From Treponema sp. (GTDB taxonomy: Bacteria; Spirochaetota; Spirochaetia; Treponematales; Breznakiellaceae): 35,835 bases of DNA. The notes under the pieces are model-generated. The model was not told where the DNA came from. It made no database searches and saw only the letters and a program-made list of their open reading frames with translations. The stretch is taken from the NCBI GenBank assembly GCA_031265435.1, contig JAISCR010000195.1, forward strand, positions 1 to 35,835. The letters run 5' to 3'. The position numbers were made by a program, and so were the translations under genes. This document shows positions 8,626 through 17,783 of this stretch, in pieces; position 1 is the stretch's first letter, and every line of letters begins with the position of its first letter.

Positions 8626-10137
8626 TTACCCGGAGATAAATTTGTTCTCTTTCAGCCTCTCATTTATCTCCGCGGCGGCTTTCCGCCCTTCCCCCATGGC
8701 GAGAATCACCGTGGCCGCGCCGAGCACGATATCTCCCCCGGCATAAACCCTGTCCAGGGAGGTTTTCTGCACCTCGTTGACCACGAGGCGGCCCCGCCTG
8801 TCGGCCTGCAGGCCGGGGGTGGTTTTTGAAAGCAGGGGGTTGGGTTCGTTGCCCAGGGCGACAATTACGGTATCGCAATTAAAACCGTATTCCGAGCCTG
8901 CAATAGCGACAGGGCTTCTGCGGCCCGAGGCATCGCTTTCCCCCAGTTCAAACTTTTGAAGTTCCATGCCGGTAACCCGGCCCTTTTCATCTCCCAGAAT
9001 TCTGTTGGGATTGCGGAGGAAATCAAAGATGACCCCTTCTTCCATGGCGTGTTCCACTTCCTCCGCCCGTGCGGGCATTTCCCCGCGTGTACGGCGGTAG
9101 ATCACATGCACCTCGGCGGCCCCCAGGCGCAGGGCCATGCGGGCCGCGTCCATCGCCACATTTCCGCCGCCGATGACCGCCGCAACCCTTGAAAGGAATA
9201 CCGGGGTGGCGGCCTTTTCGCGGTCATAGGCCTTCATCAGATTCGCACGGGTAAGATACTCATTGGCGCTGAATACTCCCACCAGATTTTCTCCGGGGAT
9301 GCCGAGGAATTTGGGAAGCCCGGCTCCCGCACCGATAAAGACCGCATCACAGCCGTCTTTTTCAAAAAATTCCGTGATGGTTTCGGTGCGGCCCGCAAGA
9401 AAATTGTTTTCGATTTTGACACCCATCTTCCGGAGGCCTTCAACTTCCGCCTGGACGATGGCCTTGGGAAGACGGAATTCAGGAATACCGTAGATCATCA
9501 CGCCGCCGGACTTATGAAAAGCTTCATAGATAGTAACACCGTGGCCTTCACGGGCAAGATCCGCGGCGGCGGTAAGGCCGGCGGGACCTGAGCCGATGAC
9601 GGCTATCTTCTTCCCGGTGGAGGCCTTTACCACCGGCAGGGTTACCGCACCCTGTGAGCGTTCCCGGTCCGCGGCAAAACGTTCCAGCCTTCCAACGGCT
9701 ACCGCCTTTTCCGTATCTTTGAGGATCTTCCCCAGCGTACACTGTTCCTGGCACTGTTTTTCCTGCGGACAGACCCGGCCGCAAACCGCCGGCAGCAGGT
9801 TTGTTTCCTTGATAATATCCGCGGCGGCCTTGAAGTTTCCCGCCTGGATCTCCGCAATAAAACGGGGAATCGGCACCCCCACGGGGCAGCCCGCAATACA
9901 CGGCGTATTTTTGCAGCCCAGACAGCGTTCCGCCTCAAGCCGGGCCTGGGCTTCGCCGTAACCCAGGGCAACTTCGTACACATTCCTTCTCCGGACTTTC
10001 GGATCCTGGGCGGGCATCTGTTGGGAAGGGATCGCCATACGTTCTTTTGCGGAAAGTTTCTCTCCCGCGGCTTTTTTATCCAGTATGGGCCTGAGCAGTT
10101 CCCCTGCTTCGGCCTCCAGAATTTCCCTGGTCTTCAC
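8626..10137 (-). CDS. nfnB: NfnB: large subunit of NADH-dependent ferredoxin:NADP+ oxidoreductase
   Basis: Flavoprotein of the glutamate-synthase small-subunit family, 503 residues. With NfnA it would run flavin-based electron bifurcation, moving electrons between NADPH and the NADH + reduced ferredoxin pair in the cytosol. N-terminal Cys clusters CLGCKNTPCIAGC (72-84) and CGRVCPQEKQCQEQC (119-133) fit the two [4Fe-4S] centres. A FAD-binding GSGPAG lies near residue 177, and a nucleotide-binding GGGNVAMDAARMA stretch near 318. The GTG start has AGGGG eight bases upstream. The paired NfnA gene directly upstream separates this call from an ordinary GltD, and no GltB large subunit is present. 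Confidence 0.88.
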   Translation of the reverse strand: MKTREILEAEAGELLRPILDKKAAGEKLSAKERMAIPSQQMPAQDPKVRRRNVYEVALGYGEAQARLEAERCLGCKNTPCIAGCPVGVPIPRFIAEIQAGNFKAAADIIKETNLLPAVCGRVCPQEKQCQEQCTLGKILKDTEKAVAVGRLERFAADRERSQGAVTLPVVKASTGKKIAVIGSGPAGLTAAADLAREGHGVTIYEAFHKSGGVMIYGIPEFRLPKAIVQAEVEGLRKMGVKIENNFLAGRTETITEFFEKDGCDAVFIGAGAGLPKFLGIPGENLVGVFSANEYLTRANLMKAYDREKAATPVFLSRVAAVIGGGNVAMDAARMALRLGAAEVHVIYRRTRGEMPARAEEVEHAMEEGVIFDFLRNPNRILGDEKGRVTGMELQKFELGESDASGRRSPVAIAGSEYGFNCDTVIVALGNEPNPLLSKTTPGLQADRRGRLVVNEVQKTSLDRVYAGGDIVLGAATVILAMGEGRKAAAEINERLKENKFISG

Positions 10138-10205
10138 GTCTTACCCCTTTTCTAAAGTATCGAGCTTCTGCAAAACTCGGTTAGTTTTTTTGAAAGAGCC
10201 TCTGT

Positions 10206-11048
10206 TCAATTGTCCAGGCCCAAATCCACATGACACTTGTGATGATCCTCATCTTCCTTTTCCTTGTATGAACGCATGCGGAGCATCATGTTTTCAAAAT
10301 CCACCGCGTGGCCGTCAAACTCCGGGCCGTCTACACAGACAAATTTGGTTTCACCCCCAACGGTAACCCTGCAGCCCCCGCACATGCCCGTACCGTCGAT
10401 CATAATCGTATTGAGGGAAACCATAATCGGTACATCAAATTCCTTCGTTGTCGCGGCGCAGAACTTCATCATGACGGGAGGACCTATGGCTACCGACATG
10501 TCCGGTTTCGGCTTCCCCGCGCAGTATTCCTTCAGGGGCTCGGTTACCAGGGCCTTGCGGCCGCAGGAGCCGTCGTCGGTAACAATGACAAGTTCGTCGG
10601 CAAAACGGCGCATCCGATCTTCAAAGATCAGCAGCTCTTTGGTACGTGCGCCGGTAATAACCTTCACGGTATTGCCTGCCTTCTTCATCGCCTGAACGAT
10701 CGGGAAGAGCGGCGCCACGCCGATACCGCCCCCCACGCACACCACGGTTCCGAATTTTTCAATATGGGTAGGATTGCCCAGGGGGCCCAGGATATTTTCC
10801 ACATGATCCCCCGGTTCCTTCAACGCCAGCTTGTGTGTAGTCGCCCCCACGGCCTGAAAAACCATGGTAATGGTTCCCACAGCCGTATCCGCGTCGGCGG
10901 TGGTAAGGGGTATGCGTTCCCCCCAGTCGCTGTCAATCTGCACGATGATAAACTGTCCCGCCTTCCGCGCCCCGGCAATGAGGGGCGCTTCCACCGTCAT
11001 CTCATAAACATCCGCGGAAAGCTGTTTTTTCGATACGATTTTATTCAT
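10206..11048 (-). CDS. nfnA: NfnA: small subunit of NADH-dependent ferredoxin:NADP+ oxidoreductase
   Basis: A 280-residue ferredoxin-NADP+ reductase-like protein carrying FAD, an NAD(H) site and one [2Fe-2S] cluster. Visible are the flavin/NAD domain GGGIGVAPLFPIVQAMKKAG near 105-125 and the C-terminal cluster motif MCGGCRVTVGG with the later VCVDGPEFDGHAVDF. Related proteins are annotated as sulfide dehydrogenase or dihydroorotate dehydrogenase electron-transfer subunit, but the order nfnA-nfnB points to Nfn. I chose the Met at 11048; a Met six codons upstream (11066) is also possible. Neither has a Shine-Dalgarno sequence. nfnB starts 68 bases after its stop. Confidence 0.87.
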   Translation of the reverse strand: MNKIVSKKQLSADVYEMTVEAPLIAGARKAGQFIIVQIDSDWGERIPLTTADADTAVGTITMVFQAVGATTHKLALKEPGDHVENILGPLGNPTHIEKFGTVVCVGGGIGVAPLFPIVQAMKKAGNTVKVITGARTKELLIFEDRMRRFADELVIVTDDGSCGRKALVTEPLKEYCAGKPKPDMSVAIGPPVMMKFCAATTKEFDVPIMVSLNTIMIDGTGMCGGCRVTVGGETKFVCVDGPEFDGHAVDFENMMLRMRSYKEKEDEDHHKCHVDLGLDN

Positions 11049-11103
11049 ACTAACAAGATAGCACAAAATAAGAAAAAAGTGCTAAAACAGATTCAAAATT
11101 TGT

Positions 11104-12507
11104 TCATCCATGCTTCTGTACTGTCAAATTCCGCACCCAGCGTTCCTTGCCGAGAAAATGCCGGGCGATAAAATACTTGGCAATATCGGTAAGCTTGACG
11201 ATGGCGAACATGGATACAGGATGTATACTTGTGCAGAGGGCCAGAATGAAGCAGGCGGGCACAAAGAGGAAGGTATTCACGGACACATCGGCGTACATGC
11301 CCATAGCGGTGTCCCCGCCCGCACGGGAAATGGCCCACATGGAGTTGAGCAGAGCCCAGAAGGGCATGTAGAAGAGAATGATATAGACAAGGCCCAGGCT
11401 GATTGACCTGGCATTTGCCGTCAGGTTGCCGAAGACCAGAGGGATGAGAAGGGTGGAAACTCCCGCTCCCGCAATTGCTATGATAAATCCTGCCACAGTG
11501 GAACCCGACTTGATCCATTCGGCGCGTGTACGGGCCTCGTCGAGTTTGCCCGCGCCCAGGCTCCCCCCGATAAGCACTGCGGTGGTGGTAAAGATCCCTC
11601 CCCAGAGCAGGAAAAAAATATTGGCTATGGTCCAGGCGGCGGCCATGCCCGCAACCACCTCGGCTCCGCCCCGGCCGTTGTAGAGTGCCGTCATGATGGT
11701 TTCGGAACTGATCCACGAAAAGTCCGAAAGGAACATCATGGACGATTTTGCCATAATTTCCCTGATAAGCCGCCAGTTGACATGGAGAATCCTGCTGAAA
11801 CGGACGAAGAAAGGCGCCTTTCCCCGCTTTTTATCCCAATACACATAGATAATAAAGACCACCATCTCGACAAAACGGGCAATGATGGTGGCAATGGCCG
11901 CCCCGCTCACCCCAAGCCGGGGAGCCCCCAGGTTGCCGTAGATGAAGAACCAGTTTCCCACAGTGTTGACCACCGTAGCCGCGGCGGAGATAACCAGGGG
12001 CACGGAAGGCCGGCCGATCTCCCGAAAGGAGCTGCCTATCGCATTGGAGATCGCCATAGGCAAGAGGGTAAATGAGGTGAGCCGTAGGTAAGTCGAACCC
12101 AGCTCCACGATTTCCGCCTGGGCCGCGTTCCCCATGGTCATCATGGAGAGCATCGCCTCCGGTATGGTCCAGCAGAGGATAAAGTAGAACACCGAGATGA
12201 CAAGGCCGAGGAGTACCTTGAAGCGGTAAGCCTGACCCATGCCTTCCTCATCTTTTGCACCCATAAACTGGGCGAGGTATATGCCTCCGGCGCCTGCAAT
12301 AACATTGATAAACACAATGTGGATAAAGTTGATCTGGTTTGCCACGTTTACCGCGGCCATGCTCACGTCCCCAAGACCGGCAACCATGAAGTTGTCGATC
12401 AGGGAAACCATGCTCATGATGAACTGCTGGAGCATAACAGGCACGGCGATAGAGAGAGCTGCCCGGTAAAAACTAAAGGGGCCAAAACGGAGTAGTTTCA
12501 TATACAT
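11104..12507 (-). CDS. MATE-family transporter (second copy type)
   Basis: A 467-residue MATE protein, clearly different from the one at 4438-5931. About twelve hydrophobic segments; N-terminal half with AALSIAVPVMLQQFIMSMVSLIDNFMVAGLG and AGAGGIYLAQFMGAKDEEGM, C-terminal half with GGSLGAGKLDEARTRAEWIK. Family role: Na+- or H+-coupled export of drugs or metabolites. Neither ATG at 12507 nor the in-frame ATG at 12501 has a Shine-Dalgarno sequence. It lies 55 bases upstream of nfnA on the same strand; a read-through operon cannot be excluded. Confidence 0.9.
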   Translation of the reverse strand: MYMKLLRFGPFSFYRAALSIAVPVMLQQFIMSMVSLIDNFMVAGLGDVSMAAVNVANQINFIHIVFINVIAGAGGIYLAQFMGAKDEEGMGQAYRFKVLLGLVISVFYFILCWTIPEAMLSMMTMGNAAQAEIVELGSTYLRLTSFTLLPMAISNAIGSSFREIGRPSVPLVISAAATVVNTVGNWFFIYGNLGAPRLGVSGAAIATIIARFVEMVVFIIYVYWDKKRGKAPFFVRFSRILHVNWRLIREIMAKSSMMFLSDFSWISSETIMTALYNGRGGAEVVAGMAAAWTIANIFFLLWGGIFTTTAVLIGGSLGAGKLDEARTRAEWIKSGSTVAGFIIAIAGAGVSTLLIPLVFGNLTANARSISLGLVYIILFYMPFWALLNSMWAISRAGGDTAMGMYADVSVNTFLFVPACFILALCTSIHPVSMFAIVKLTDIAKYFIARHFLGKERWVRNLTVQKHG

Positions 12508-12631
12508 AAATCATAGTTGAAAGAGCAAGGCATTTATAGGGGGGAACTCTCTTGAAATTCAGCCATTTTAGATAAAATCACATAAAAAGCCATTTTTTAT
12601 ACGATTTTTATTTCGTGTCTTGACTTAAGTC

Positions 12632-12661
12632 TTGCCTATCATTCCGTTTATATTCTATAAT
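12632..12661 (+). promoter_or_regulatory. Sigma-70-like promoter for the radical SAM/glycosyltransferase operon
   Basis: TTGCCT at 12632-12637, 18-base spacer, perfect TATAAT at 12656-12661. Transcription would start near 12668, leaving a leader of about 70 bases before the ATG at 12739. A better -35 (TTGACT, 12620-12625) is too far away at 30 bases. Confidence 0.6.
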
Positions 12662-12738
12662 TTCTTTAGCTTTGTTAGGGGTTTTTCAAATCGATCCTGA
12701 AAATACCTCATTTTTACCCATAAGGGAGTAAGTAAGTT

Positions 12739-13986
12739 ATGAAAACCAAACGTTCGGGAAGTTCTTTCAATTCACTCAATTCCAAGCGAAAACTGGAATC
12801 GGTCTTCCTTTTTACCACGGGGAAGTGTAATGCCAAATGCGCCATGTGCTTTTATGCCGGCGACATGGAGAAAAAGGCTCCGGATCTAAGCTTTGAAGAG
12901 ATTAAAAAGCTTTCGGAAAGCGCCGGGGAATTCAAACGGCTCTGGCTGTCCGGGGGGGAACCCACCCTTCGGGACGATCTTCCCGAGATTGTCGAGATGA
13001 TCTACAAAAACAACCACATTACGGACTGCAATTTCCCCACAAATGGCATCAAAACAGAGCGGGTCATTGAATGGCTCGCCCGGCTGCGCAAAAACTGTCC
13101 GGACATGAACATCTCCATTTCCATATCCCTGGACGGTTTCGGCCAAACTCACGACACCCAGCGGGGCATTCCCAGTTTTTACAGGGCCATCGAGACACTC
13201 CGGAAGGTACATGAAAATTTCAAGGACGATGGCCATATCCTCACCAATATCGCCACGGTAATTACCAGGTACAATATACAGGAAATAATCGACTTTGTGG
13301 CATGGGTCTACGGTCGCTTCCACATTTCTACCCACACCATTGAGGCCGCCAGGGGAGCTACCAGGGAAGACGGGGTAAAAGTTCTTACCGAAAAATCCCT
13401 CAGGGAAATTCAGGATCAGATTGCCCCCTACTATCTCTACTATGCCAAACGGATAGGCGAGGGAATGAACTTCATCGGCCGCGGCCTTACCAAATTCTTC
13501 TATGTGGGGCTCATGAGGGCCATGTATAATATCCGGGCCGGCAACCTGGAGAAGCCCATGCCCTGGAACATGGACTGTACCGCCGGGGAAACCACCCTGG
13601 TTCTCGATTATGACGGACGTTTCCGTTCCTGCGAACTGCGGGAACCAATCGGCAAGGTTCAGGACTACGACTGTGATATACAGAAGATCATGCACAGCGA
13701 TGCGATGAAGAAGGAAATTGAGACAATCGGTCACGGATACAAGGCCAACTGCTGGTGTACCCACGGCTGCTGGATCATGAGTTCCATCACCTTCAATCCC
13801 GGCAAGATGATCTCCATGCTGATAAAGGCAAACAAGGAAACCAAACGGCTTGCATCCGAGCATCCGGTAAGCATCGGTGAAGATGTGCTGGAGAGTCTGG
13901 AGAACAAGTATAAACTGGATCGGGCCAAGCTCATCGAAATCGGGCTTATCCCGGGTACCGCCGCTGCGGAAAAGCAGACGGCATAG
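12739..13986 (+). CDS. Radical SAM/SPASM protein
   Basis: Radical SAM enzyme of 415 residues. The cluster motif CNAKCAMC is at residues 30-37, followed by LWLSGGEPTLRDD (SAM binding) and ISISLDGFGQTHD. The C-terminal third contains many cysteines (MDCTAGETT, FRSCELREP, CWCTHGC) that fit a SPASM-like auxiliary-cluster domain. GGGAG lies upstream of the ATG. The substrate is unknown. It is followed 13 bases later by a GT1-type glycosyltransferase, mirroring the pair at 1-2483, and no precursor peptide is visible between them. It could modify the sugar, the lipid acceptor or a peptide; the context favours an envelope glycolipid or glycan pathway (inference). Confidence 0.87.
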   Translation: MKTKRSGSSFNSLNSKRKLESVFLFTTGKCNAKCAMCFYAGDMEKKAPDLSFEEIKKLSESAGEFKRLWLSGGEPTLRDDLPEIVEMIYKNNHITDCNFPTNGIKTERVIEWLARLRKNCPDMNISISISLDGFGQTHDTQRGIPSFYRAIETLRKVHENFKDDGHILTNIATVITRYNIQEIIDFVAWVYGRFHISTHTIEAARGATREDGVKVLTEKSLREIQDQIAPYYLYYAKRIGEGMNFIGRGLTKFFYVGLMRAMYNIRAGNLEKPMPWNMDCTAGETTLVLDYDGRFRSCELREPIGKVQDYDCDIQKIMHSDAMKKEIETIGHGYKANCWCTHGCWIMSSITFNPGKMISMLIKANKETKRLASEHPVSIGEDVLESLENKYKLDRAKLIEIGLIPGTAAAEKQTA

Positions 13987-13999
13987 CAGGACAACAGGA

Positions 14000-15277
14000 A
14001 TGAACATATTTCTCGCAAACAGGGGTTCTCAGGGAGATATTTATCCCTATCTCAGACTGGCCCAGGAATTAACAGTCCGGGGGCATTTTGTTACGATCAG
14101 CATTCCGCGGATTTTTGAAAAAGAAGCCAAGGAGGCGGGAGTAAACTATGTGCTCCAGGCCATGGACGATATTGCAGGAATGCTGGAGGAAACACCGGAT
14201 ATCAAGGCTCTTCTTAAATGGATGCACGGGGTGGTAGAGGATCAGTTCGATGAGTATATCCCCCTCCTGGAAAAGCACGACATCCTTGTCTGCGGCAACA
14301 CGGAGTTTTCCGCGGGGAGCATTGCGGAATACTGCAAAAAGCCCATCATCCGTACCGCCTTTGGGCCTTTCCTCCCTTCAAAAACAATTTCGCCCCCGGC
14401 AATGCCCTTCCCCGCTGCCAAAAAGATATTCGTACCCCTGCTCTGGGCAATGCTCAACAATGGGCTTAACATGATGATTCTTAAAACGCTCAACAGGCGC
14501 CGCAAGGCCCTGGATCTCAAGACGATCAGGAGCCAGACCAGCCATGCTCCGAAAACCGCGGATAACTTCCTTCTGTATTCCAAATATCTGGGCAATGTGG
14601 ATAAAGAGTGGCCCTACAAATGGAATATCGGAGGCTATGTCTTTAACGACAGTTTCCCCTACGAGGAACAGGCGCTCAAGGATGTATCGGCCTTTATCAA
14701 AAAAGACGACAGGCCCACGATCTTCTTTACTCTGGGTTCCTGCAACGCGGAAGAAAGAGACCGCTTTGCCGAGCGGCTCTTTGATATTTGCTGCCGGCAT
14801 AGCTTCAAACTTGTGGTAGGCTGCGGCTGGTGGAAGGTGGGGACTCATCTTCACAACAAGGAGAACCTCTACCTTCTGGACAAGGCGATTCCCCACTGGT
14901 TTATTTTCCCTTCCTGCGATGCGATTATGCACCACGGCGGAGCCGGTACTACCCACAGTGCCGCCCGCGCGGGGAAGCCCCAGATGATGGTTCCGCTTCT
15001 TATCGATCAGTTCTACTGGGGCCAGCGGGTCAAGGAACTGGGTATCGGGCCCGGTTCGGTAAAGATGAAGACCTCAACCGAACCTGCTAAAACAGGCAAA
15101 GCTTCCCTTCTTGAAGAGAAGGTACTGGATCTGGTAAACAATCCCGTATACAAGGAAAACGCCGCCCGTCTGGGGGAACAGATCCGCGGCGAGAAAGGCC
15201 TTGAAGAAATTTGCAAACATATTGAATCCTATGCATCAAGCCTTGTATCCAATTCGGAATTGGCGGTAAATCAGTAA
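14000..15277 (+). CDS. GT1-family (UGT-like) glycosyltransferase
   Basis: Glycosyltransferase of 425 residues with the two-Rossmann GT-B fold. The N-terminus NIFLANRGSQGDIYPYLRLAQEL is the acceptor-side signature of UDP-glycosyltransferases such as sterol or lipid glucosyltransferases and antibiotic glycosyltransferases. Near the C-terminus PHWFIFPSCDAIMHHGGAGTT followed by GKPQMMVPLLIDQFYWGQR is the donor-binding signature. The start at 14000 has AGGA just upstream; the frame is open further up but overlaps the radical SAM gene. Likely cytoplasmic or membrane-associated, using UDP-glucose or a deoxysugar donor; the acceptor is unknown. It forms a two-gene operon with the radical SAM gene. 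Its TAA overlaps the TGA of the convergent gene by seven bases. Confidence 0.87.
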   Translation: MNIFLANRGSQGDIYPYLRLAQELTVRGHFVTISIPRIFEKEAKEAGVNYVLQAMDDIAGMLEETPDIKALLKWMHGVVEDQFDEYIPLLEKHDILVCGNTEFSAGSIAEYCKKPIIRTAFGPFLPSKTISPPAMPFPAAKKIFVPLLWAMLNNGLNMMILKTLNRRRKALDLKTIRSQTSHAPKTADNFLLYSKYLGNVDKEWPYKWNIGGYVFNDSFPYEEQALKDVSAFIKKDDRPTIFFTLGSCNAEERDRFAERLFDICCRHSFKLVVGCGWWKVGTHLHNKENLYLLDKAIPHWFIFPSCDAIMHHGGAGTTHSAARAGKPQMMVPLLIDQFYWGQRVKELGIGPGSVKMKTSTEPAKTGKASLLEEKVLDLVNNPVYKENAARLGEQIRGEKGLEEICKHIESYASSLVSNSELAVNQ

Positions 15278-16740
15278 TTGGATAACTGCTCCATAATATT
15301 TTTATCCTGAAGCAGCTGCCGGTTATACGGAAACTCGGCAAGAGCGGATTCCAGAATCCGGGCAGCTTCGTTGAATTGGCCTTTGTTAAAGGCTCCGGCA
15401 AAGGCATTGTGAATATCCGAAACCCGGTTTCCCCTGAGAACCGCCAGATTCGCCTCAAGCTCCCTGTTGGGGCCGTAGCCGCGCAGGGCTTTTTCCAGAT
15501 AATCGATACCCGCAAGCCAGTTCCTTTTGGAGGAAAGAAAACCCGCCGTTTTTCCGATGACAAAAGTCCGCAGTTCTCCGGCCCGTTCCGGTCGTAAAAA
15601 CCCGTCCTTTTCGGCGCTGTCTATGGCGGAAAGAAGCCCGGGTTCTTCGGAAGCCTGCCTGATCTTCCTGGAGCGGTCGCTCAGTTCCGCGTCATAGATC
15701 ATACCCGGAATGTCCTTCTGTTTTTCGGCGCCGATCCGATCCCGGTTTTCCTCAAAGGCCCTGTGCGCTTCGGCAAATTTGCCGCTTTTACAGAGTTTTA
15801 CGATCAGGTTGTTTACAGCCGCATCGGTAAATTCCTGCCAGCGGGCCTGATCGGGAAAAACAGCCTCCGCCGTTTTGGCCCAGGCCAGGGCCGTGTCTTC
15901 CTTCCCCTGCTTCATGAGATACGCGCCGTAATTGAAGATCCTGTCCATCATATCATCGTCCGGGTCGGCAAAAATGGGACTGGAGACCATTTCCTTCCTC
16001 TCCCGGAGAAGATCTGCCCGGCTGATAGCCAGAGGTATTGCCTCGGCATAGCGGTTTTTACTTTCCAGGTCCGCAATACGGTTATGGATAATCAGGCTGA
16101 GGAGTTCCAGGGGGCTTATTTCCGCCCTGTCGCGGTAATTCCGGACGGGAACATAGGCAAAACCGGTAGATTTCCCGAATTGATCGTGGAATTCCTTGCG
16201 GTTTCCCGGATCAAAACCATAGGGATTGGTTGTTTCTACATCGATCCACTCGTTTTCCGCCCACACTTTTGCAAAAGCATGGTCTTTTGTCACTATACCC
16301 CGGGTTTCAAGACCCGCCGCAGAGGCAAAGGTAAGGTAAAGAACCGCGGAAGAAACGCAGTTATAGCTCCCCCTGCTCAAAAGGGTATCGATTCGGGTCT
16401 GCAGAGCCGAGTAGTTTTTAAGAAATTTTCTGTGCATCCAGCGGAGCACATACTCACCCCTGTCCTTTTCGGCGGAAGGCAAGTCCGCCGAGGCAAGCAG
16501 CTCCGCCGCGGCGTCTTTTATACGCTTGAGATTGGCGTCCATAGAGCCGGATGCCGTGGACTCCCCCGTCAGGGAAGCCCAGAGGCCGATCTCCCCATAG
16601 TCTTCCCAGCCATAGCTTCCCTGCCGCCCGTACTCCGCGGCTTTGGGATCGGTTTCAAGCGGAGGAAAATTCTGGGCCGAAAGGCCGGATAGTCCGATAC
16701 CCAGACTGAAAAGAAAAAAGAGATATACAGGGCTTTTCAT
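15271..16740 (-). CDS. Exported transglutaminase-like protein with TPR-like repeats
   Basis: A 489-residue protein with a signal peptide (residues 1-22, ending SGLSA). Residues ~70-200 resemble a SirB1/transglutaminase-like domain with the papain-type triad Cys128 (YNCVSS), His154 (KDHAFAKVW) and Asp167 (WIDVETT). From ~220 to the end the sequence is helical with repeat-like pairs (EDTALAWAKTAEAVFPDQ, FNEAARILESALAEFPYN) typical of tetratricopeptide repeats. It is probably periplasmic and may be a peptidase or scaffold; catalysis is possible because the triad is intact. The gene is convergent with the glycosyltransferase at 14000-15277, sharing seven bases, and divergent from trxB with only 62 bases between starts. 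Confidence 0.75.
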   Translation of the reverse strand: MKSPVYLFFLFSLGIGLSGLSAQNFPPLETDPKAAEYGRQGSYGWEDYGEIGLWASLTGESTASGSMDANLKRIKDAAAELLASADLPSAEKDRGEYVLRWMHRKFLKNYSALQTRIDTLLSRGSYNCVSSAVLYLTFASAAGLETRGIVTKDHAFAKVWAENEWIDVETTNPYGFDPGNRKEFHDQFGKSTGFAYVPVRNYRDRAEISPLELLSLIIHNRIADLESKNRYAEAIPLAISRADLLRERKEMVSSPIFADPDDDMMDRIFNYGAYLMKQGKEDTALAWAKTAEAVFPDQARWQEFTDAAVNNLIVKLCKSGKFAEAHRAFEENRDRIGAEKQKDIPGMIYDAELSDRSRKIRQASEEPGLLSAIDSAEKDGFLRPERAGELRTFVIGKTAGFLSSKRNWLAGIDYLEKALRGYGPNRELEANLAVLRGNRVSDIHNAFAGAFNKGQFNEAARILESALAEFPYNRQLLQDKNIMEQLSNY

Positions 16741-16802
16741 GATTCCGATAATACACTTAAGATGATAGAAACAAAAGAATCGTTACGAGAGGCCGTTCCA
16801 CA

Positions 16803-17783
16803 ATGACTGATACACAAACACAAGCCGCCGATTTGATAATAATCGGCGCGGGGCCCGCGGGACTTACGGCGGCTCAGTACGGCGCCAGGGCAAACCTCAA
16901 AACGCTTGTCGTCGAACAGCTTGCCCCCGGCGGCCAGGCCCTGCTCATCGGTGAATTGGAAAATTACCCCGGTTACCTCCACCGTGGAGAGAAGGCGCCT
17001 TCGGGCTTCGATTTTGCCCAGGATCTCCAGAAACAGGCCGAACAATTCGGAGCCTCCTTTGTGTATGATACGGTCAATTCTCTTAAAAAAGAGAGCGGCA
17101 GCTTTATTCTGGGCATGACAGGAGGAAAACTCCTCATCTCTCCGGCAGTTATCCTTGCGACAGGCTCCAAGCCCCGGCTTCTGGAAGTTTCCGGAGAGAA
17201 GGAATTTTTTGGCCGGGGGGTTTCCTACTGCGCCACCTGCGATGGGCCTTTCTTCAAAGGAAAGAAGATGTTTGTTATCGGCGGCGGGGATACCGCGTGC
17301 GACGAGGCCCTCTATCTTTCCCGGCTGGCAGGCAAGGTCGTGCTGGTGCATCGGAGGGATCGTTTCCGGGCTCAGGCCGCCATTGCCGAACAGGTACTTA
17401 AAAACCCCGCCATTGATGTACGCTTCAACACGGTGTTGCTCGAGATTCGGGGGAAAGATTCCAAACGGGTAAATTCCGTTATTTTGGGGAAGGCTTCCGG
17501 AGGAGACTCTTACGAAGAGGAAACCGATGCGGTCTTTATCTTTGCGGGAACCATCCCCCAGACAGGCCTGCTCACAGTGGATGAGCTTCCCGGCCCGGCC
17601 TTTGACGAATCAGGCTATGTCATAACCGATCAGAATATGGCTACCGGTTTGCCCGGCCTCTTTGCCGCGGGGGATGTCCGGGCCGGGGCTTTCCGGCAGG
17701 TGGTAACGGCCTGCGGAGACGGAGCCTCGGCCGCCCACAGCGCCGCCCGTTATATCGACGAACTCAAGGGCTCCGCGTATTGA
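16803..17783 (+). CDS. trxB: Thioredoxin reductase
   Basis: NADPH-dependent flavoprotein disulfide reductase that recycles thioredoxin in the cytosol; 326 residues, normal for the low-molecular-weight bacterial type. FAD-binding GAGPAG is at 15-20, the redox-active pair CATC at 143-146 (Cys143, Cys146), NADPH-binding GGGDTACDEALYLS near 160-175 and the C-terminal FAAGDVRAGAFRQ signature. GAGAGG lies about ten bases before the ATG. The stop TGA shares its A with the ATG of the next gene, so the two are coupled. Confidence 0.94.
   Translation: MTDTQTQAADLIIIGAGPAGLTAAQYGARANLKTLVVEQLAPGGQALLIGELENYPGYLHRGEKAPSGFDFAQDLQKQAEQFGASFVYDTVNSLKKESGSFILGMTGGKLLISPAVILATGSKPRLLEVSGEKEFFGRGVSYCATCDGPFFKGKKMFVIGGGDTACDEALYLSRLAGKVVLVHRRDRFRAQAAIAEQVLKNPAIDVRFNTVLLEIRGKDSKRVNSVILGKASGGDSYEEETDAVFIFAGTIPQTGLLTVDELPGPAFDESGYVITDQNMATGLPGLFAAGDVRAGAFRQVVTACGDGASAAHSAARYIDELKGSAY

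Noticed and set aside
8626..10137. Glutamate synthase small chain (GltD)
   Set aside because: Same family, but no large chain is present and the NfnA gene lies directly upstream, so NfnB fits better.
11056..11086. TAGCAC/GTGCTA dyad after the second MATE gene as a terminator
   Set aside because: The stem has only six pairs with an 18-19-base loop and no T tract after it on the minus strand.
12620..12661. TTGACT as the -35 box for TATAAT at 12656
   Set aside because: The spacer would be 30 bases; TTGCCT at 12632 gives 18 and is preferred.
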